DNA of 64,000 nucleotides from Thiohalomonas denitrificans (lineage in GTDB: Bacteria > Pseudomonadota > Gammaproteobacteria > Thiohalomonadales > Thiohalomonadaceae): positions 124,001 through 188,000 of the forward strand of contig NZ_FMWD01000006.1 in the NCBI RefSeq assembly GCF_900102855.1, read 5' to 3'. Below, one piece after another: positions 55,464 to 64,000 of the stretch (within the stretch, counting starts at the first letter, position 1; the number at the start of each line of letters is the position of its first letter). The notes beneath the pieces were generated by a model. The model saw only the letters and a list, made by a program, of their open reading frames with translations. It did no database searches and was not told the DNA's origin. A program made the translations under genes and the position numbers.

Positions 55464-57515
55464 TCAGACCGGCAACTTGAAGCCGGAAACCGATTTCTTG
55501 AGATCGTCCGCGAGTTCCGCCAGATTCCCGATGGAAGCTGCGGTCTGGTCCGTGCCATCCGAAGTCTGCGTAGTGATCTCCTGGATGACATTCATGGTAT
55601 CGGTGATATTGACCGCCGCACCCGCCTGCTCCTTGGTGGCATCGGTAATGTTGTGGATCAGATCAGCCAGGCGGGTCGATACCAGTTCGATCTCGCCGAG
55701 TGCCGAACCGGCGTCCTCGGCCAGTTTGGCACCGGTAACCACGCCGGAAGTACTTTGCTCCATGGAAATGACGGCTTCATTGGTATCCGTCTGGATGGTC
55801 TTTACCAGCGCTTCGATCTGCTTGGTCGCATCGGCCGAACGCTCTGCAAGACGCTGTACCTCGTCCGCCACCACGGCAAAACCGCGGCCGGCTTCGCCGG
55901 CCATAGCCGCCTGAATCGCTGCGTTCAGAGCGAGGATATTGGTCTGCTCGGCGATGTCGTTGATCAGCCCCACGGTATCGCCGATTTCCTGGGAGCTCTC
56001 ACCGAGACGTTTGATACGTTTCGAAGTCTCCTGGATCTGCTCACGGATCGAACCCATGCCGTCGATAGTGTTCTGTACCGCGATGGACCCCTTCTTGGCG
56101 ATCGCCACCGATCGCTGTGACTCCTCGGCAAGCTGGTCCGCATTGACCGATACGCCCTCGATCGATACCGCCATTTCCCGAATCTTGGATGAAGCCGAGG
56201 CGATCTCGTGTGCCTGACGCTCGGAGGCTTCGGTCAGGTGGGTGGCCGTTGCGCGTGACTGATCGGCCGCCTGACTGACCTGGGTAGCCGTGTCATTGAT
56301 AGCTGTAACGAGCGTACGCAGTGCCTCGATGGCGTAGTTGACCGAGTCGGCAATGGCGCCGGTGATGTCTTCAGTCACTGTCGCATCGACCGTCAAGTCA
56401 CCATCCGCAAGGTCGCCCATCTCATCGAGCAGCCGCATGATTGCCTGCTGGTTACGCTGGTTGTGACCTTCGGTGGCGCGCCGTTCGGCTTCGGTGTGGG
56501 CGAGGCGCCTTTCGCCTTCCCGTTTGAGTTTGAAACCGAGCGCAAAAAGCAATAGCAGCGCGACGACACCGAAGATGTTACCGAGCATCGAGTTGATGGT
56601 GCGACTGTCGATGTGGTTCAGGTAGGCGTTTTCGAGCGTGGTCAGCGCCTGCAGGAGAGGTTCACTGGTATTCAGAACGACCTGGGCCGCCTCGGAGACT
56701 TCGAACATCTCGGGACTGGATTCGAGAATGGCGCCCATCTGTTCACTGAATTCTGCGAACAGGTCCCCGACCTCTTCGAGCTTGCTGCGAACTTCCTGGT
56801 CCTCAACGCGGTCGATGTTCATCTCTGCGTCACCGTCGAGCATCCCCCGGATGACACCCCCGAAGAGATTGGCATCGCGACCGAAACGGTCGGCGGCGGT
56901 TACCGCACCGGTATCACCTTCCAGAATCCGGTTGACGTTGTTGATGATACGCTGACTCAGCATTAATTGCCGGCTGGCCAGGTAGATTTGCGTACCCGGG
57001 AGTTCCTTTTCGGTCATCAGGGTGGCGACTTCATCAGTGAGCACCAGCATCTGCGACGAACTTTCATTGATGTCCTGCACAATGCCGCGCAACTTCGTTA
57101 CCACCGCCCCACTCTTGTCGATGGTTTGGATATTGTTATCAAAGCGCTGCCACAGGAGCTCCACCCGCTCGAGTTCCTCGCTGACGCTCTCCGGTGACGG
57201 AGGCAGGCCCGTTTCCGGGTCGCCGGATTGCAGGACTTGAAGCGATTCGGCAAATCGATCGCGGTAGTTCTTCAGCTGGGAATAGGTCTCTGGTTTTCCT
57301 TGTGTCGCCTGACCCGCGAATTTCGTGATCTGCTGCGAAAGCACTCTCTGTTCACCCAGCAGACCGATGTACTGCTTGTCGTTGGTATCTTGTATACCAA
57401 CGCGCCAGGAGACGGCGCCCATCAGCCCCACGAAAACGAGCAGCAAGACGATAATGACCGCAAGGCCCTTTCCCCCAGCGCTACTCGAGCCCTTATCGTT
57501 ACCCTTCAAACCCAT
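55464..57515 (-). CDS. pilJ: PilJ, type IV pilus methyl-accepting chemoreceptor
   Basis: A 683-aa transducer. There is a span near residues 18-40 ([20 protein letters not shown]), a periplasmic PilJ-type sensor region, a second span near 315-335 ([13 protein letters not shown]), a HAMP-like linker and a methyl-accepting cytoplasmic hairpin ([40 protein letters not shown]). It senses surface contact or pilus tension and signals to ChpA. The ATG follows GGAGCGGGAG. It lies between pilI and chpA. Confidence 0.94.
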   Translation of the reverse strand: MGLKGNDKGSSSAGGKGLAVIIVLLLVFVGLMGAVSWRVGIQDTNDKQYIGLLGEQRVLSQQITKFAGQATQGKPETYSQLKNYRDRFAESLQVLQSGDPETGLPPSPESVSEELERVELLWQRFDNNIQTIDKSGAVVTKLRGIVQDINESSSQMLVLTDEVATLMTEKELPGTQIYLASRQLMLSQRIINNVNRILEGDTGAVTAADRFGRDANLFGGVIRGMLDGDAEMNIDRVEDQEVRSKLEEVGDLFAEFSEQMGAILESSPEMFEVSEAAQVVLNTSEPLLQALTTLENAYLNHIDSRTINSMLGNIFGVVALLLLFALGFKLKREGERRLAHTEAERRATEGHNQRNQQAIMRLLDEMGDLADGDLTVDATVTEDITGAIADSVNYAIEALRTLVTAINDTATQVSQAADQSRATATHLTEASERQAHEIASASSKIREMAVSIEGVSVNADQLAEESQRSVAIAKKGSIAVQNTIDGMGSIREQIQETSKRIKRLGESSQEIGDTVGLINDIAEQTNILALNAAIQAAMAGEAGRGFAVVADEVQRLAERSADATKQIEALVKTIQTDTNEAVISMEQSTSGVVTGAKLAEDAGSALGEIELVSTRLADLIHNITDATKEQAGAAVNITDTMNVIQEITTQTSDGTDQTAASIGNLAELADDLKKSVSGFKLPV

Positions 57516-57574
57516 TTCTCCCGCTCCTAAAGAAACTCCGAAAAACGAAACAGCGCGCCCTCGGCACCCTACCG

Positions 57575-58120
57575 TCAGGCGGCGACGTGCATGAATTCGT
57601 CACTTTCGACCAGGGCATGCAGGTTTACATGGCCCCAGATCTCCTGATTCTGACGATAGATACCGTTGATGAAACGGCGGATAAACTCCGGAACCGCTTC
57701 GGCACTGTCGCTGAAATCCTCGTCGAGAAAGTGGCGCAGTCCAAAGACCTCATCGACCAGCAGCCCTGCACTGACCGTACCGTTGTTAACCACCAATACC
57801 CGCGCACTCTGCCGCATGGGCGTCGATTTACCCACAAGCAGACCTTTCAGATCAGTGACCGGGAGCAGATTACCGCGCACGTTGGCGATGCCTTTCATCC
57901 ATACCTTGGCCCCCGGAACCCGGGTGAGCACAGGAAAGGTCAGGATCTCCCGAACGACTCCCAAAGGCGCCACCAGATGCGCATCACCGACCCGAAACCC
58001 GATGCCTGCCCAGGTGGTCTGGATCTCGACCTGCTCAGGAAGACCGCGGGCATTGGCCCGGCTGCGTCGCTCGATATCCCTCAGCAGGTCGAAGGGTGTC
58101 TTTTCCGTATCCGCTGCCAT
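57575..58120 (-). CDS. pilI: PilI, CheW-like adaptor
   Basis: A 181-aa CheW-domain protein: [40 protein letters not shown] and [13 protein letters not shown]. It couples PilJ to ChpA. It lies seven bases after pilH and 59 bp before pilJ, the canonical pilG-H-I-J-chpA order. Confidence 0.92.
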   Translation of the reverse strand: MAADTEKTPFDLLRDIERRSRANARGLPEQVEIQTTWAGIGFRVGDAHLVAPLGVVREILTFPVLTRVPGAKVWMKGIANVRGNLLPVTDLKGLLVGKSTPMRQSARVLVVNNGTVSAGLLVDEVFGLRHFLDEDFSDSAEAVPEFIRRFINGIYRQNQEIWGHVNLHALVESDEFMHVAA

Positions 58121-58127
58121 GCCGTTC

Positions 58128-58493
58128 TCAGGCGCCCAGCACCGAGTTCACCTTCTCCACCAGTTCGTCTTCGGCTACCGGTTTGGTGATGTAGGCCTTT
58201 GCGCCCTGGCGCAATCCCCAGACACGATCGGTCTCCTGATCCTTGCTGGTGACAATGATGATCGGGATCTCGGCAAGTTCAGGGTCTTTGCTGATCTTTC
58301 GTGTGGCCTGAAAACCGTTCATGCCGGGCATCACAACATCCATGAGGATCAGGTCCGGCTTGAACTCCTTGGCTCTACTGATGCCGTCTTCGCCGTTTTC
58401 GGCGATCTCGATAATATGCCCCAGCTTCTCGAGTACGGAACGAGCCACATGAATTTCCGTCGGCGAGTCATCGACAATCAGGATCTGCGCCAT
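58128..58493 (-). CDS. pilH: PilH, single-domain response regulator
   Basis: A 121-aa receiver domain only: ILIVDDSPTEIHVA, phospho-Asp in LILMDVVMPGMNG, IIIVTSKDQETD, and a conserved Lys in AYITKPVAEDEL. In the Pil-Chp system PilH acts as a phosphate sink or retraction regulator. It is 68 bp downstream of pilG. Confidence 0.93.
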   Translation of the reverse strand: MAQILIVDDSPTEIHVARSVLEKLGHIIEIAENGEDGISRAKEFKPDLILMDVVMPGMNGFQATRKISKDPELAEIPIIIVTSKDQETDRVWGLRQGAKAYITKPVAEDELVEKVNSVLGA

Positions 58494-58561
58494 AACTGGT
58501 CTCCCGTTTTTAAGTTAGGCGATTCGGCAAATGCCGCTTTTCGTTATACTTGGTTAACTGC

Positions 58562-58993
58562 TCAATTCGGGTTCAGTACGTGCTCTTTGATGGCACCAAG
58601 GAGTTCCTCCCTGGTAAAGGGCTTGGTGAGGTACTGCTCCGAACCCACGATACGGCCCCGCGCCCGGTCGAACAGCCCATCCTTGCTGGAGAGCATGATC
58701 ACCGGAACTTTGCTGAATTTCTTATTGTGCTTGATAAGGGCACAGGTCTGATAACCGTCGAGGCGCGGCATCATGATATCGACAAAGATGATGTCCGGCT
58801 CATGGTCGGCGATTTTGGCGAGCGCTTCGAAGCCGTCATTTGCCGTAAAGACGGTACAGCCCTCCTTCTTGAGAAGACTCTCAGCGGTGCGGCGAATGGT
58901 CTTGCTGTCATCGATGACCATCACCTTGATCTGGTCCGCGGTCCTGCTCCGAGCTGCTGCTTCCCCTGACACGCTCCCTCCCGGGTCAACCAC
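58562..58993 (-). CDS. pilG: PilG, single-domain response regulator
   Basis: A receiver of up to 143 aa: VMVIDDSKTIRRTAESLLKK, phospho-Asp in IIFVDIMMPRLDGYQ, VIMLSSKDGLFDRARGR and YLTKPFTREELL. PilG promotes pilus extension in the Pil-Chp pathway. The start is uncertain: both GTG codons (58993 and 58972) have purine-rich leaders. It heads the minus-strand operon. Confidence 0.92.
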   Translation of the reverse strand: MVDPGGSVSGEAAARSRTADQIKVMVIDDSKTIRRTAESLLKKEGCTVFTANDGFEALAKIADHEPDIIFVDIMMPRLDGYQTCALIKHNKKFSKVPVIMLSSKDGLFDRARGRIVGSEQYLTKPFTREELLGAIKEHVLNPN

Positions 58994-59203
58994 TATTCGC
59001 TGTTGCAGGCTTCATCCTATCGGAACACGCCCACCTTGAACAGATTTGAAAGAGCACCGGTAGTGCTTGGCTTTTGTCGCATAAGGGCCACATAATTTGT
59101 AGACCTTGCGAGACACTGCCCATGCCGGCGAATTATCTCATGCAGGTCCGTTGCTGCTAAAATCCGACCAATTCATTCAACAACTTAAGAGTTCCTGCCA
59201 AGA

Positions 59204-60514
59204 ATGATTGTAAATCAACTGGATGCCGTTCCGCACCTGACAACTGCCCCGACCGGTCCTCTCCTTCTGCTTGAGTCGCACCTTTTGGAGAATCAACCGC
59301 GGATCGAGTCCTGGTTTCGCAGTCAGTTCCTGCAAACGCCGGCCCCTTTCTACGCCTCGGTGGATCTGCGTAATGCAGGTTTCAAGCTGGCGCCGGTAGA
59401 CACCAACCTCTTCCCTGCGGGCTTCAACAATCTCAGTTCTGCCTTTGAGGGACTGTGCATTCAGGCGATCCAGTCGGCCATGGAACGCATTTACCCCTCG
59501 GCGACCCGGATGCTGCTGATCCCCGAGAGCCATACCCGTAATCTCTACTATCTGGAGAGTCTGGCTACCCTGCAGGATCTGATTGGCAAGGCGGGATTCG
59601 AGGTACGGCTCGGTTCCCTGCTGCCCGACCTCGAGGCTTCCCAGACCCTCGAACTGCCATCAGGTCGCAAGGTGCACCTCGAACCATTGCGTCGCGAAGG
59701 AAACAAAGTGGGTGTGGGCAACTTCTTCCCTTGCGTGGTGCTGCTTAACAACGACCTGTCCGGAGGACGCCCTCCCGTTCTCGAAAACATCGAGCAGCCC
59801 TTGATTCCACCGCTGGAACTCGGCTGGTCGAATCGCATCAAGTCGGAGCACTTCGGCCATTATCGCACGGTGACCAACGAGTTCGCCGAACTGGTGGATA
59901 TCGATCCCTGGCTGATCGATCCGCTTTTCCGCAACTGCGGCGAAATCGATTTCATGAAGCGTGAGGGCGAGGACTGTGTAGCCAGAAATGCCGGAGCCCT
60001 GCTCAACGCCATTCAGGAGAAATACGACCGGTACGGGATCGCCCAGAAACCCTACGTGGTGGTAAAGGCGGAATCAGGTACCTATGGCATGGGTATCACC
60101 ACTTTGCATTCCCCCGAAGAGGCGCATGAACTCAACCGCAAGCAGCGCACCCGCATGTCCAAGACCAAGGAGGGACAGGCGGTCTCCCGCGTCATCGTCC
60201 AGGAAGGGGTGTACACGTTCGAGACCTGGGGCAATCCGGAAGCCGTGGCTGAGCCGGTGGTCTACATGATCGACCATTTTGTGGTCGGCGGTTTCTATCG
60301 CGTGCATACGGGCCGCGGCCGTAACGAAAATCTCAATGCCCCGGGTATGCATTTCGAGCCGCTGGCTTTCGCGGAGGTGTGCAATAACCCCGACTCCCGC
60401 GAAGACCCCGATGCCGGCAAGAACCGTTTCTACGCCTATGGCGTCATCGCTCGCCTCGCCTTGCTCGCGGCGGCGCGCGAAGTTGCGGAACACATGGGAG
60501 ACGAGACAAAATGA
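59204..60514 (+). CDS. gshA: Glutamate-cysteine ligase, ferro-oxidans type
   Basis: A 436-aa member of the gshA_ferroox group, which is unrelated in detail to enterobacterial GshA. Recognisable stretches are LLIPESHTRNLYYLESLATL, NCGEIDFMKREGEDC, VVVKAESGTYGMGITTL and PVVYMIDHFVVGGFYRVHTG. It makes gamma-glutamylcysteine. This type is characteristic of acidithiobacilli and other sulfur-oxidising proteobacteria, supporting the lifestyle call. It overlaps gshB by four bases (ATGA). The 210-bp gap to pilG holds the divergent promoters. Confidence 0.92.
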   Translation: MIVNQLDAVPHLTTAPTGPLLLLESHLLENQPRIESWFRSQFLQTPAPFYASVDLRNAGFKLAPVDTNLFPAGFNNLSSAFEGLCIQAIQSAMERIYPSATRMLLIPESHTRNLYYLESLATLQDLIGKAGFEVRLGSLLPDLEASQTLELPSGRKVHLEPLRREGNKVGVGNFFPCVVLLNNDLSGGRPPVLENIEQPLIPPLELGWSNRIKSEHFGHYRTVTNEFAELVDIDPWLIDPLFRNCGEIDFMKREGEDCVARNAGALLNAIQEKYDRYGIAQKPYVVVKAESGTYGMGITTLHSPEEAHELNRKQRTRMSKTKEGQAVSRVIVQEGVYTFETWGNPEAVAEPVVYMIDHFVVGGFYRVHTGRGRNENLNAPGMHFEPLAFAEVCNNPDSREDPDAGKNRFYAYGVIARLALLAAAREVAEHMGDETK

Positions 60515-61485
60515 CGGTTACGGTCGGGGTGGTGATGGATCCCATAGGAGCCATCAGCTACAAAAAAGACAGCACGCTGGCGATGCTGCTGGCGGCCCAG
60601 CGCCGCGGCTGGGAATTGCGCTATATGGAACAGCGGGACCTGTTTCTGCGCGACGGCATGCCATCGGCGCGCATGCGTCCACTCCGGGTCCACGCCGATC
60701 CACACCACTGGTATGACCTGGAGGAGCCGGCAGTGCACCCGCTGGGCTCTCTGGACGTGATCCTGATGCGCAAGGATCCGCCCTTCGATATGGAATTCAT
60801 CTACACCACTTATCTGCTCGAGCGTGCCGAGGAAGCGGGCGCGCTGGTGGTGAATCGTGCCGCTTCCCTGCGGGATGCCAACGAAAAGCTCTTTACCGCC
60901 TGGTTCCCGCAATGCACTCCACCCACACTGGTTAGCCGCGATGCCGATGCTCTGCGCGCCTTTCATGCCGAACAGGGTGCCACCGTGTTCAAGCCACTGG
61001 GTGCCATGGGCGGGGCCTCCATCTTCAAGGTGGAGGGGGCGGATACCAACCTCAATGTCATCATCGAAACCCTCACCGGCAACGGCACCGGATTTATCAT
61101 GGCGCAGCGCTTCGTGCCGGAGATCCGTGCCGGGGACAAGCGCATCCTGCTCATCGACGGCGAACCGGCGCCCTATGCCCTGGCGCGCATTCCCGCCCAG
61201 GGCGATATTCGCGGCAATCTGGCAGCGGGCGGTCGCGGCGAGACCATACCCCTGAGTGCCCGCGACCGCTGGATTTGCAAACAGGTAGCGCCGAAGCTGC
61301 GGAAAATGGGCCTGATCTTTGTCGGACTGGACGTCATCGGCGACTTTCTGACCGAAATCAACGTCACCAGTCCCACCTGCATCCGCGAACTGGATGCCGC
61401 CTGCGACCTGGATATCGGGGGACAGTTGATGGACGTCATCGACCGCAAACTCGATAGGCGGGCAACTGGAAAAGCTCACCACTGA
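60511..61485 (+). CDS. gshB: Glutathione synthetase
   Basis: A 324-aa ATP-grasp GshB: VVMDPIGAISYKKDSTLAML, LMRKDPPFDMEFIYTTYLLE, FKPLGAMGGASIFKVE, AQRFVPEIRAGDKRILLIDG and NVTSPTCIRELD. It adds glycine to gamma-glutamylcysteine. Overlap with gshA implies coupled synthesis. Glutathione is also a carrier for sulfane sulfur in sulfur oxidisers, which is established for the lifestyle and not shown here. Confidence 0.96.
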   Translation: MTVTVGVVMDPIGAISYKKDSTLAMLLAAQRRGWELRYMEQRDLFLRDGMPSARMRPLRVHADPHHWYDLEEPAVHPLGSLDVILMRKDPPFDMEFIYTTYLLERAEEAGALVVNRAASLRDANEKLFTAWFPQCTPPTLVSRDADALRAFHAEQGATVFKPLGAMGGASIFKVEGADTNLNVIIETLTGNGTGFIMAQRFVPEIRAGDKRILLIDGEPAPYALARIPAQGDIRGNLAAGGRGETIPLSARDRWICKQVAPKLRKMGLIFVGLDVIGDFLTEINVTSPTCIRELDAACDLDIGGQLMDVIDRKLDRRATGKAHH

Positions 61486-61641
61486 GGACAGCAACAGGTC
61501 ATTCGCGCGGTTCTCTTGACCACAGGGGAAGAGCAAGGCCCCGCGTCATCAGCGGCGATCGGGACCCTCCCTGCCCTCAGCGGTCGGAAAATCCGCGCGA
61601 CACCTCACGACCCGAGGGCTTCGGCCCTGTATAATCACCTC

Positions 61642-62532
61642 ATGGCCGAGACGCTTCCCCCGCCACCCCAGTTCGAGCCCGGCAATGCCGACCGCATCGG
61701 GCTGACGCTGTTTTTTGCCGTAGCATTCCACGCCCTGGTGATCCTGGGCGTGACCTTTGATCTCGAGGACTTCACCAATCCCGAGCCCCGGCCGCTCTCC
61801 CTCGATATCACACTGGTCCAGAGCAAGAGCGAAAAGGCCCCGGAAGAGGCGGATTATCTGGCACAGGCGGATCAGGAGGGCGGGGGCAGCGTCAAGGAGA
61901 AGGTCAGGCCCTCCAGCGCCGTCTCCAACCGCCGGCCGACGCCGGAGAAAGGGGATGCCGAACGTACCCGCGCACCCAGTTCGCCCCCGCCCCGGCCGGA
62001 GCGCTCCCAGGTGATAACCGCCCCGGAAAGCCGGATCCAGATGGAATCCGCCGACAAGGTCCCACCCAAGGCCCGGCCCGATATGCCGACAGCGGCGGAC
62101 CTGCTCAGTCGGAGCCGGGAGGCTGCCCGGCTCTCTGCCGATATCCGTCGCCGTCAGCAATCCTATGCGCAGCGACCGAGACACACGTACATTTCGGCAA
62201 GCACTCGGAAATACGAGCATGCGGCGTATGAAGAACACTGGCGGCGCAAGGTGGAGCGCATCGGCAATCTGAACTATCCGGAAGAGGCCCGACGCAAGGG
62301 ACTCACCGGCAGTCTGATGCTGGATGTGGCCATCAAGCCGGATGGCACTCTTCACAAGGTCGAGGTCCGGCAGTCCTCGGGAAAGAAATCGCTCGATGAC
62401 GCCGCCGTCCGCATTGTCAAAATGGCAGCGCCATTCGCCCCGTTCAGCGATGCCATGCGTCAGGAAATGGATATATTGCATATCATCCGGGTATGGCAGT
62501 TCGAATCCGGCAACCAGTTCGGCACCCGGTGA
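61642..62532 (+). CDS. TonB-like energy transducer
   Basis: A 296-aa protein with one N-terminal span (IGLTLFFAVAFHALVILGVT), a charged Pro-rich middle and a C-terminal TonB domain (NYPEEARRKGLTGSLMLDVA, KPDGTLHKVEVRQSSGK, RIVKMAAPFAPF). It should couple the proton motive force to outer-membrane receptors. No exbB or exbD is adjacent. A TATAAT at 61630-61635 ends six bases before the ATG, so a leaderless start is conceivable. It follows gshB in the common gshB-tonB-yqgE-ruvX order. Confidence 0.9.
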   Translation: MAETLPPPPQFEPGNADRIGLTLFFAVAFHALVILGVTFDLEDFTNPEPRPLSLDITLVQSKSEKAPEEADYLAQADQEGGGSVKEKVRPSSAVSNRRPTPEKGDAERTRAPSSPPPRPERSQVITAPESRIQMESADKVPPKARPDMPTAADLLSRSREAARLSADIRRRQQSYAQRPRHTYISASTRKYEHAAYEEHWRRKVERIGNLNYPEEARRKGLTGSLMLDVAIKPDGTLHKVEVRQSSGKKSLDDAAVRIVKMAAPFAPFSDAMRQEMDILHIIRVWQFESGNQFGTR

Positions 62533-62705
62533 TCCGATCCCGGGCTGCAAAGAAAAAGACCCCGGCAGATGACGGACCACGGGGAGAGAGGTTCAGGGCA
62601 GAATCAGCGCCTTTTCGAACTTGGCGGTTGAAACTTCCCCATGCTCTCCAGGAACAACAGCTTTCGGCCCTCGACACAGCACCGGTGCTTCCCGATACTA
62701 TGGTT

Positions 62706-63269
62706 ATGAGCGAAACCTCCTGTCTTACCAACCACTTTCTGATCGCCATGCCCGCGCTGGCGGACCCGAATTTCTCACACACGGTCACCTATATTTGCGA
62801 GCACAACCAAAAGGGAGCCATGGGGATTGTGATCAATCGCCCTTCCGGGTTGACGCTTGGCGAGGTGCTCGAGCATATGGATATCGAAGCCAGCCCCCGC
62901 GTGGATTTGCAGATGCCGGTCTTCGAGGGCGGCCCGGTCGAGCCTGAGCACGGATTCGTGGTCCATGCACCGGTAGGGGCATGGGACTCCAGTCTCAAGG
63001 TCACCGACGAAATCGCCGTCACCACCTCCCGTGATGTGCTCTCCGCCATCGCCCATGGAGAGGGCCCCAAACGGCACCTGTTTGCCCTCGGCTATGCCGG
63101 CTGGGGCGCCGGCCAGCTGGAGGAAGAGATCGCCAACAATGCCTGGCTGAGCGGGCCGGCCGATCCGCCCACCCTGTTCGAAACCGCACCCGAGCAGCGC
63201 TGGGCGGCGGCAGCGGCCCTGCTCGGCGTGGATGTCAACCTGCTGTCCAGTCAGATCGGACACGCGTGA
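62706..63269 (+). CDS. algH: YqgE/AlgH family protein (UPF0301)
   Basis: A 187-aa protein with the family opening NHFLIAMPALADPNFSHTVT, HNQKGAMGIVINRPSGLTLG, GGPVEPEHGFVVH and LGYAGWGAGQLEEEI. Function is unresolved, though AlgH was named for an effect on alginate regulation. Start chosen at MSETSC; an ATG two codons earlier is equally possible. It overlaps ruvX (GTGA), so the two are translated together. Confidence 0.93.
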   Translation: MSETSCLTNHFLIAMPALADPNFSHTVTYICEHNQKGAMGIVINRPSGLTLGEVLEHMDIEASPRVDLQMPVFEGGPVEPEHGFVVHAPVGAWDSSLKVTDEIAVTTSRDVLSAIAHGEGPKRHLFALGYAGWGAGQLEEEIANNAWLSGPADPPTLFETAPEQRWAAAAALLGVDVNLLSSQIGHA

Positions 63270-63706
63270 ACGCCAAATCCGAGCGCACCGAAAGCGGCAA
63301 CGTGCTTGGCTTCGATTACGGCTTGCGATTCATTGGCATCGCCGTGGGTCAGACGCTCACCGGCGGAGCGCGTGAACTGATCACCCTGAGAAGTCGTGAT
63401 CAACGACCTGACTGGGAGGGTATTTCGCAGCTGATAGAGGAGTGGCGCCCGGTCGCCCTGGTCGTGGGACTGCCCCTCGATCGGGAAGGCGGAGAGCAGG
63501 AATTGACCCATCGCGCCCGCCGCTTTGGTAATCAATTACGGGGCAGGTACAATCTGCCGGTATACATGGAGGACGAGCGCTTCACGTCGCTGGAGGCCTC
63601 GGGTCTCCTCATGGAGGCGCACGGCAGCCGTTACCGGAAAGAGGACGTGGACCGGCTTGCCGCCCGAATCATCCTGCAGGCCTGGCTGGATCAACACAGC
63701 AAATGA
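63266..63706 (+). CDS. ruvX: Holliday-junction resolvase-like RuvX (YqgF)
   Basis: A 146-aa RNase H-fold protein: [20 protein letters not shown] with the first catalytic Asp, [27 protein letters not shown] and the C-terminal [17 protein letters not shown]. It is implicated in processing the 16S rRNA 5 prime end. The GTG start overlaps the algH stop, and its own stop overlaps the pyrR ATG. Confidence 0.94.
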   Translation: MNAKSERTESGNVLGFDYGLRFIGIAVGQTLTGGARELITLRSRDQRPDWEGISQLIEEWRPVALVVGLPLDREGGEQELTHRARRFGNQLRGRYNLPVYMEDERFTSLEASGLLMEAHGSRYRKEDVDRLAARIILQAWLDQHSK

Positions 63707-64000
63707 CGACACCGTTACAACACGATCTCGACCGGGTGCTGGCGGGCATGGCGGCCCGCTTGCGCGCGACCCTGGAGGAGCGCGAGGTCACCGCGCCGCT
63801 GATGATCGGTATTCACACGGGTGGGGTTTGGGTTGCCGAGCACCTGCACTGCCTGTTGGGTATCGAGGAGCCGCTGGGAACGCTCGACATCAGCTTTTAT
63901 CGCGACGACTTCGAGCGCATCGGCGTCCATCCGCAGGTCAAGCCCTCGAATCTGCCGTTCGAGGTGGAGGACCGTCACATCATTCTGGTTGATGACGTCC
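63703..64000 (+). CDS. pyrR: PyrR, uracil phosphoribosyltransferase/regulator, N-terminal part
   Basis: The first 99 codons are present; the window ends inside the gene. [20 protein letters not shown] and [20 protein letters not shown] are family stretches, and the PRPP-binding loop begins HIILVDDV at the cut. In gammaproteobacteria PyrR lies between ruvX and pyrB. Regulation by RNA binding cannot be judged from this fragment. Confidence 0.93.
   Translation, partial: MTTPLQHDLDRVLAGMAARLRATLEEREVTAPLMIGIHTGGVWVAEHLHCLLGIEEPLGTLDISFYRDDFERIGVHPQVKPSNLPFEVEDRHIILVDDV

Overview
The window reads as chromosomal DNA of a chemolithoautotrophic gammaproteobacterium, most likely a sulfur oxidiser. 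The evidence is form I and form II RuBisCO in one locus, each with its own CbbQ/CbbO activase pair, a dedicated CbbR, a Calvin-cycle glycolytic cluster (tkt-gap-pgk-pyk-fba), the ferro-oxidans type of gshA, a complete UbiT/UbiU/UbiV set, an S-adenosylhomocysteine riboswitch and a Pil-Chp type IV pilus signalling cluster. Species cannot be fixed from sequence alone. No rRNA, tRNA, CRISPR or prophage was recognised.

Layout. 0-10.7 kb: tail of an AGCS symporter, djlA, a 2OG-Fe(II) oxygenase, a CopA copper ATPase with an overlapping 23-codon membrane peptide, the O2-independent ubiquinone genes ubiT/ubiV/ubiU, and two radical SAM genes. 10.7-18.4 kb: a nitronate monooxygenase-like protein, a hemerythrin-DUF2249-polytopic membrane protein operon behind a near-perfect FNR/Dnr class II promoter, a TauD-like oxygenase, then small envelope proteins (LTXXQ/Spy-like, DUF302, lipoprotein cytochrome c, Cys-rich protein, PagL). 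18.4-20 kb: a two-gene secreted unit ending in a rhodanese.

20-34 kb is the CO2-fixation island: cbbM-cbbQ2-cbbO2, cbbL-cbbS-cbbQ1-cbbO1 and divergent cbbR. Three small paralogous proteins of unknown function (133, 132 and 136 aa, sharing a DAW...LAWT core) sit upstream of the two RuBisCO operons, two before cbbM and one between cbbL and cbbR. This is the best candidate in the window for something undescribed. 34-42 kb: fba, pyk, pgk, gap and tkt, all on the minus strand. 42-48 kb: an orphan PhnD-like binding protein, then the activated-methyl cycle metK - SAH riboswitch - ahcY - metF, and rsmE. 48-59 kb: a c4-like cytochrome and chpC-chpA-pilJ-pilI-pilH-pilG. 59-64 kb: gshA-gshB-tonB-algH(yqgE)-ruvX-pyrR (cut by the window end).

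Gene order suggests a lifestyle that moves between oxygen regimes: form II plus form I RuBisCO, O2-independent quinone synthesis, and an FNR/Dnr-type promoter. The intergenic DNA is unusually rich in dispersed palindromic repeats: a CACGGGG family, a GCAAAGACGCAAAGAG family, a TAGCTAGT/CGAGTTGCGAG family found directly after four stop codons inside operons, and two MITE-like elements with perfect terminal inverted repeats. Start codons were moved from the longest possible reading frame wherever a ribosome-binding site, a stop-start overlap or family length supported it.
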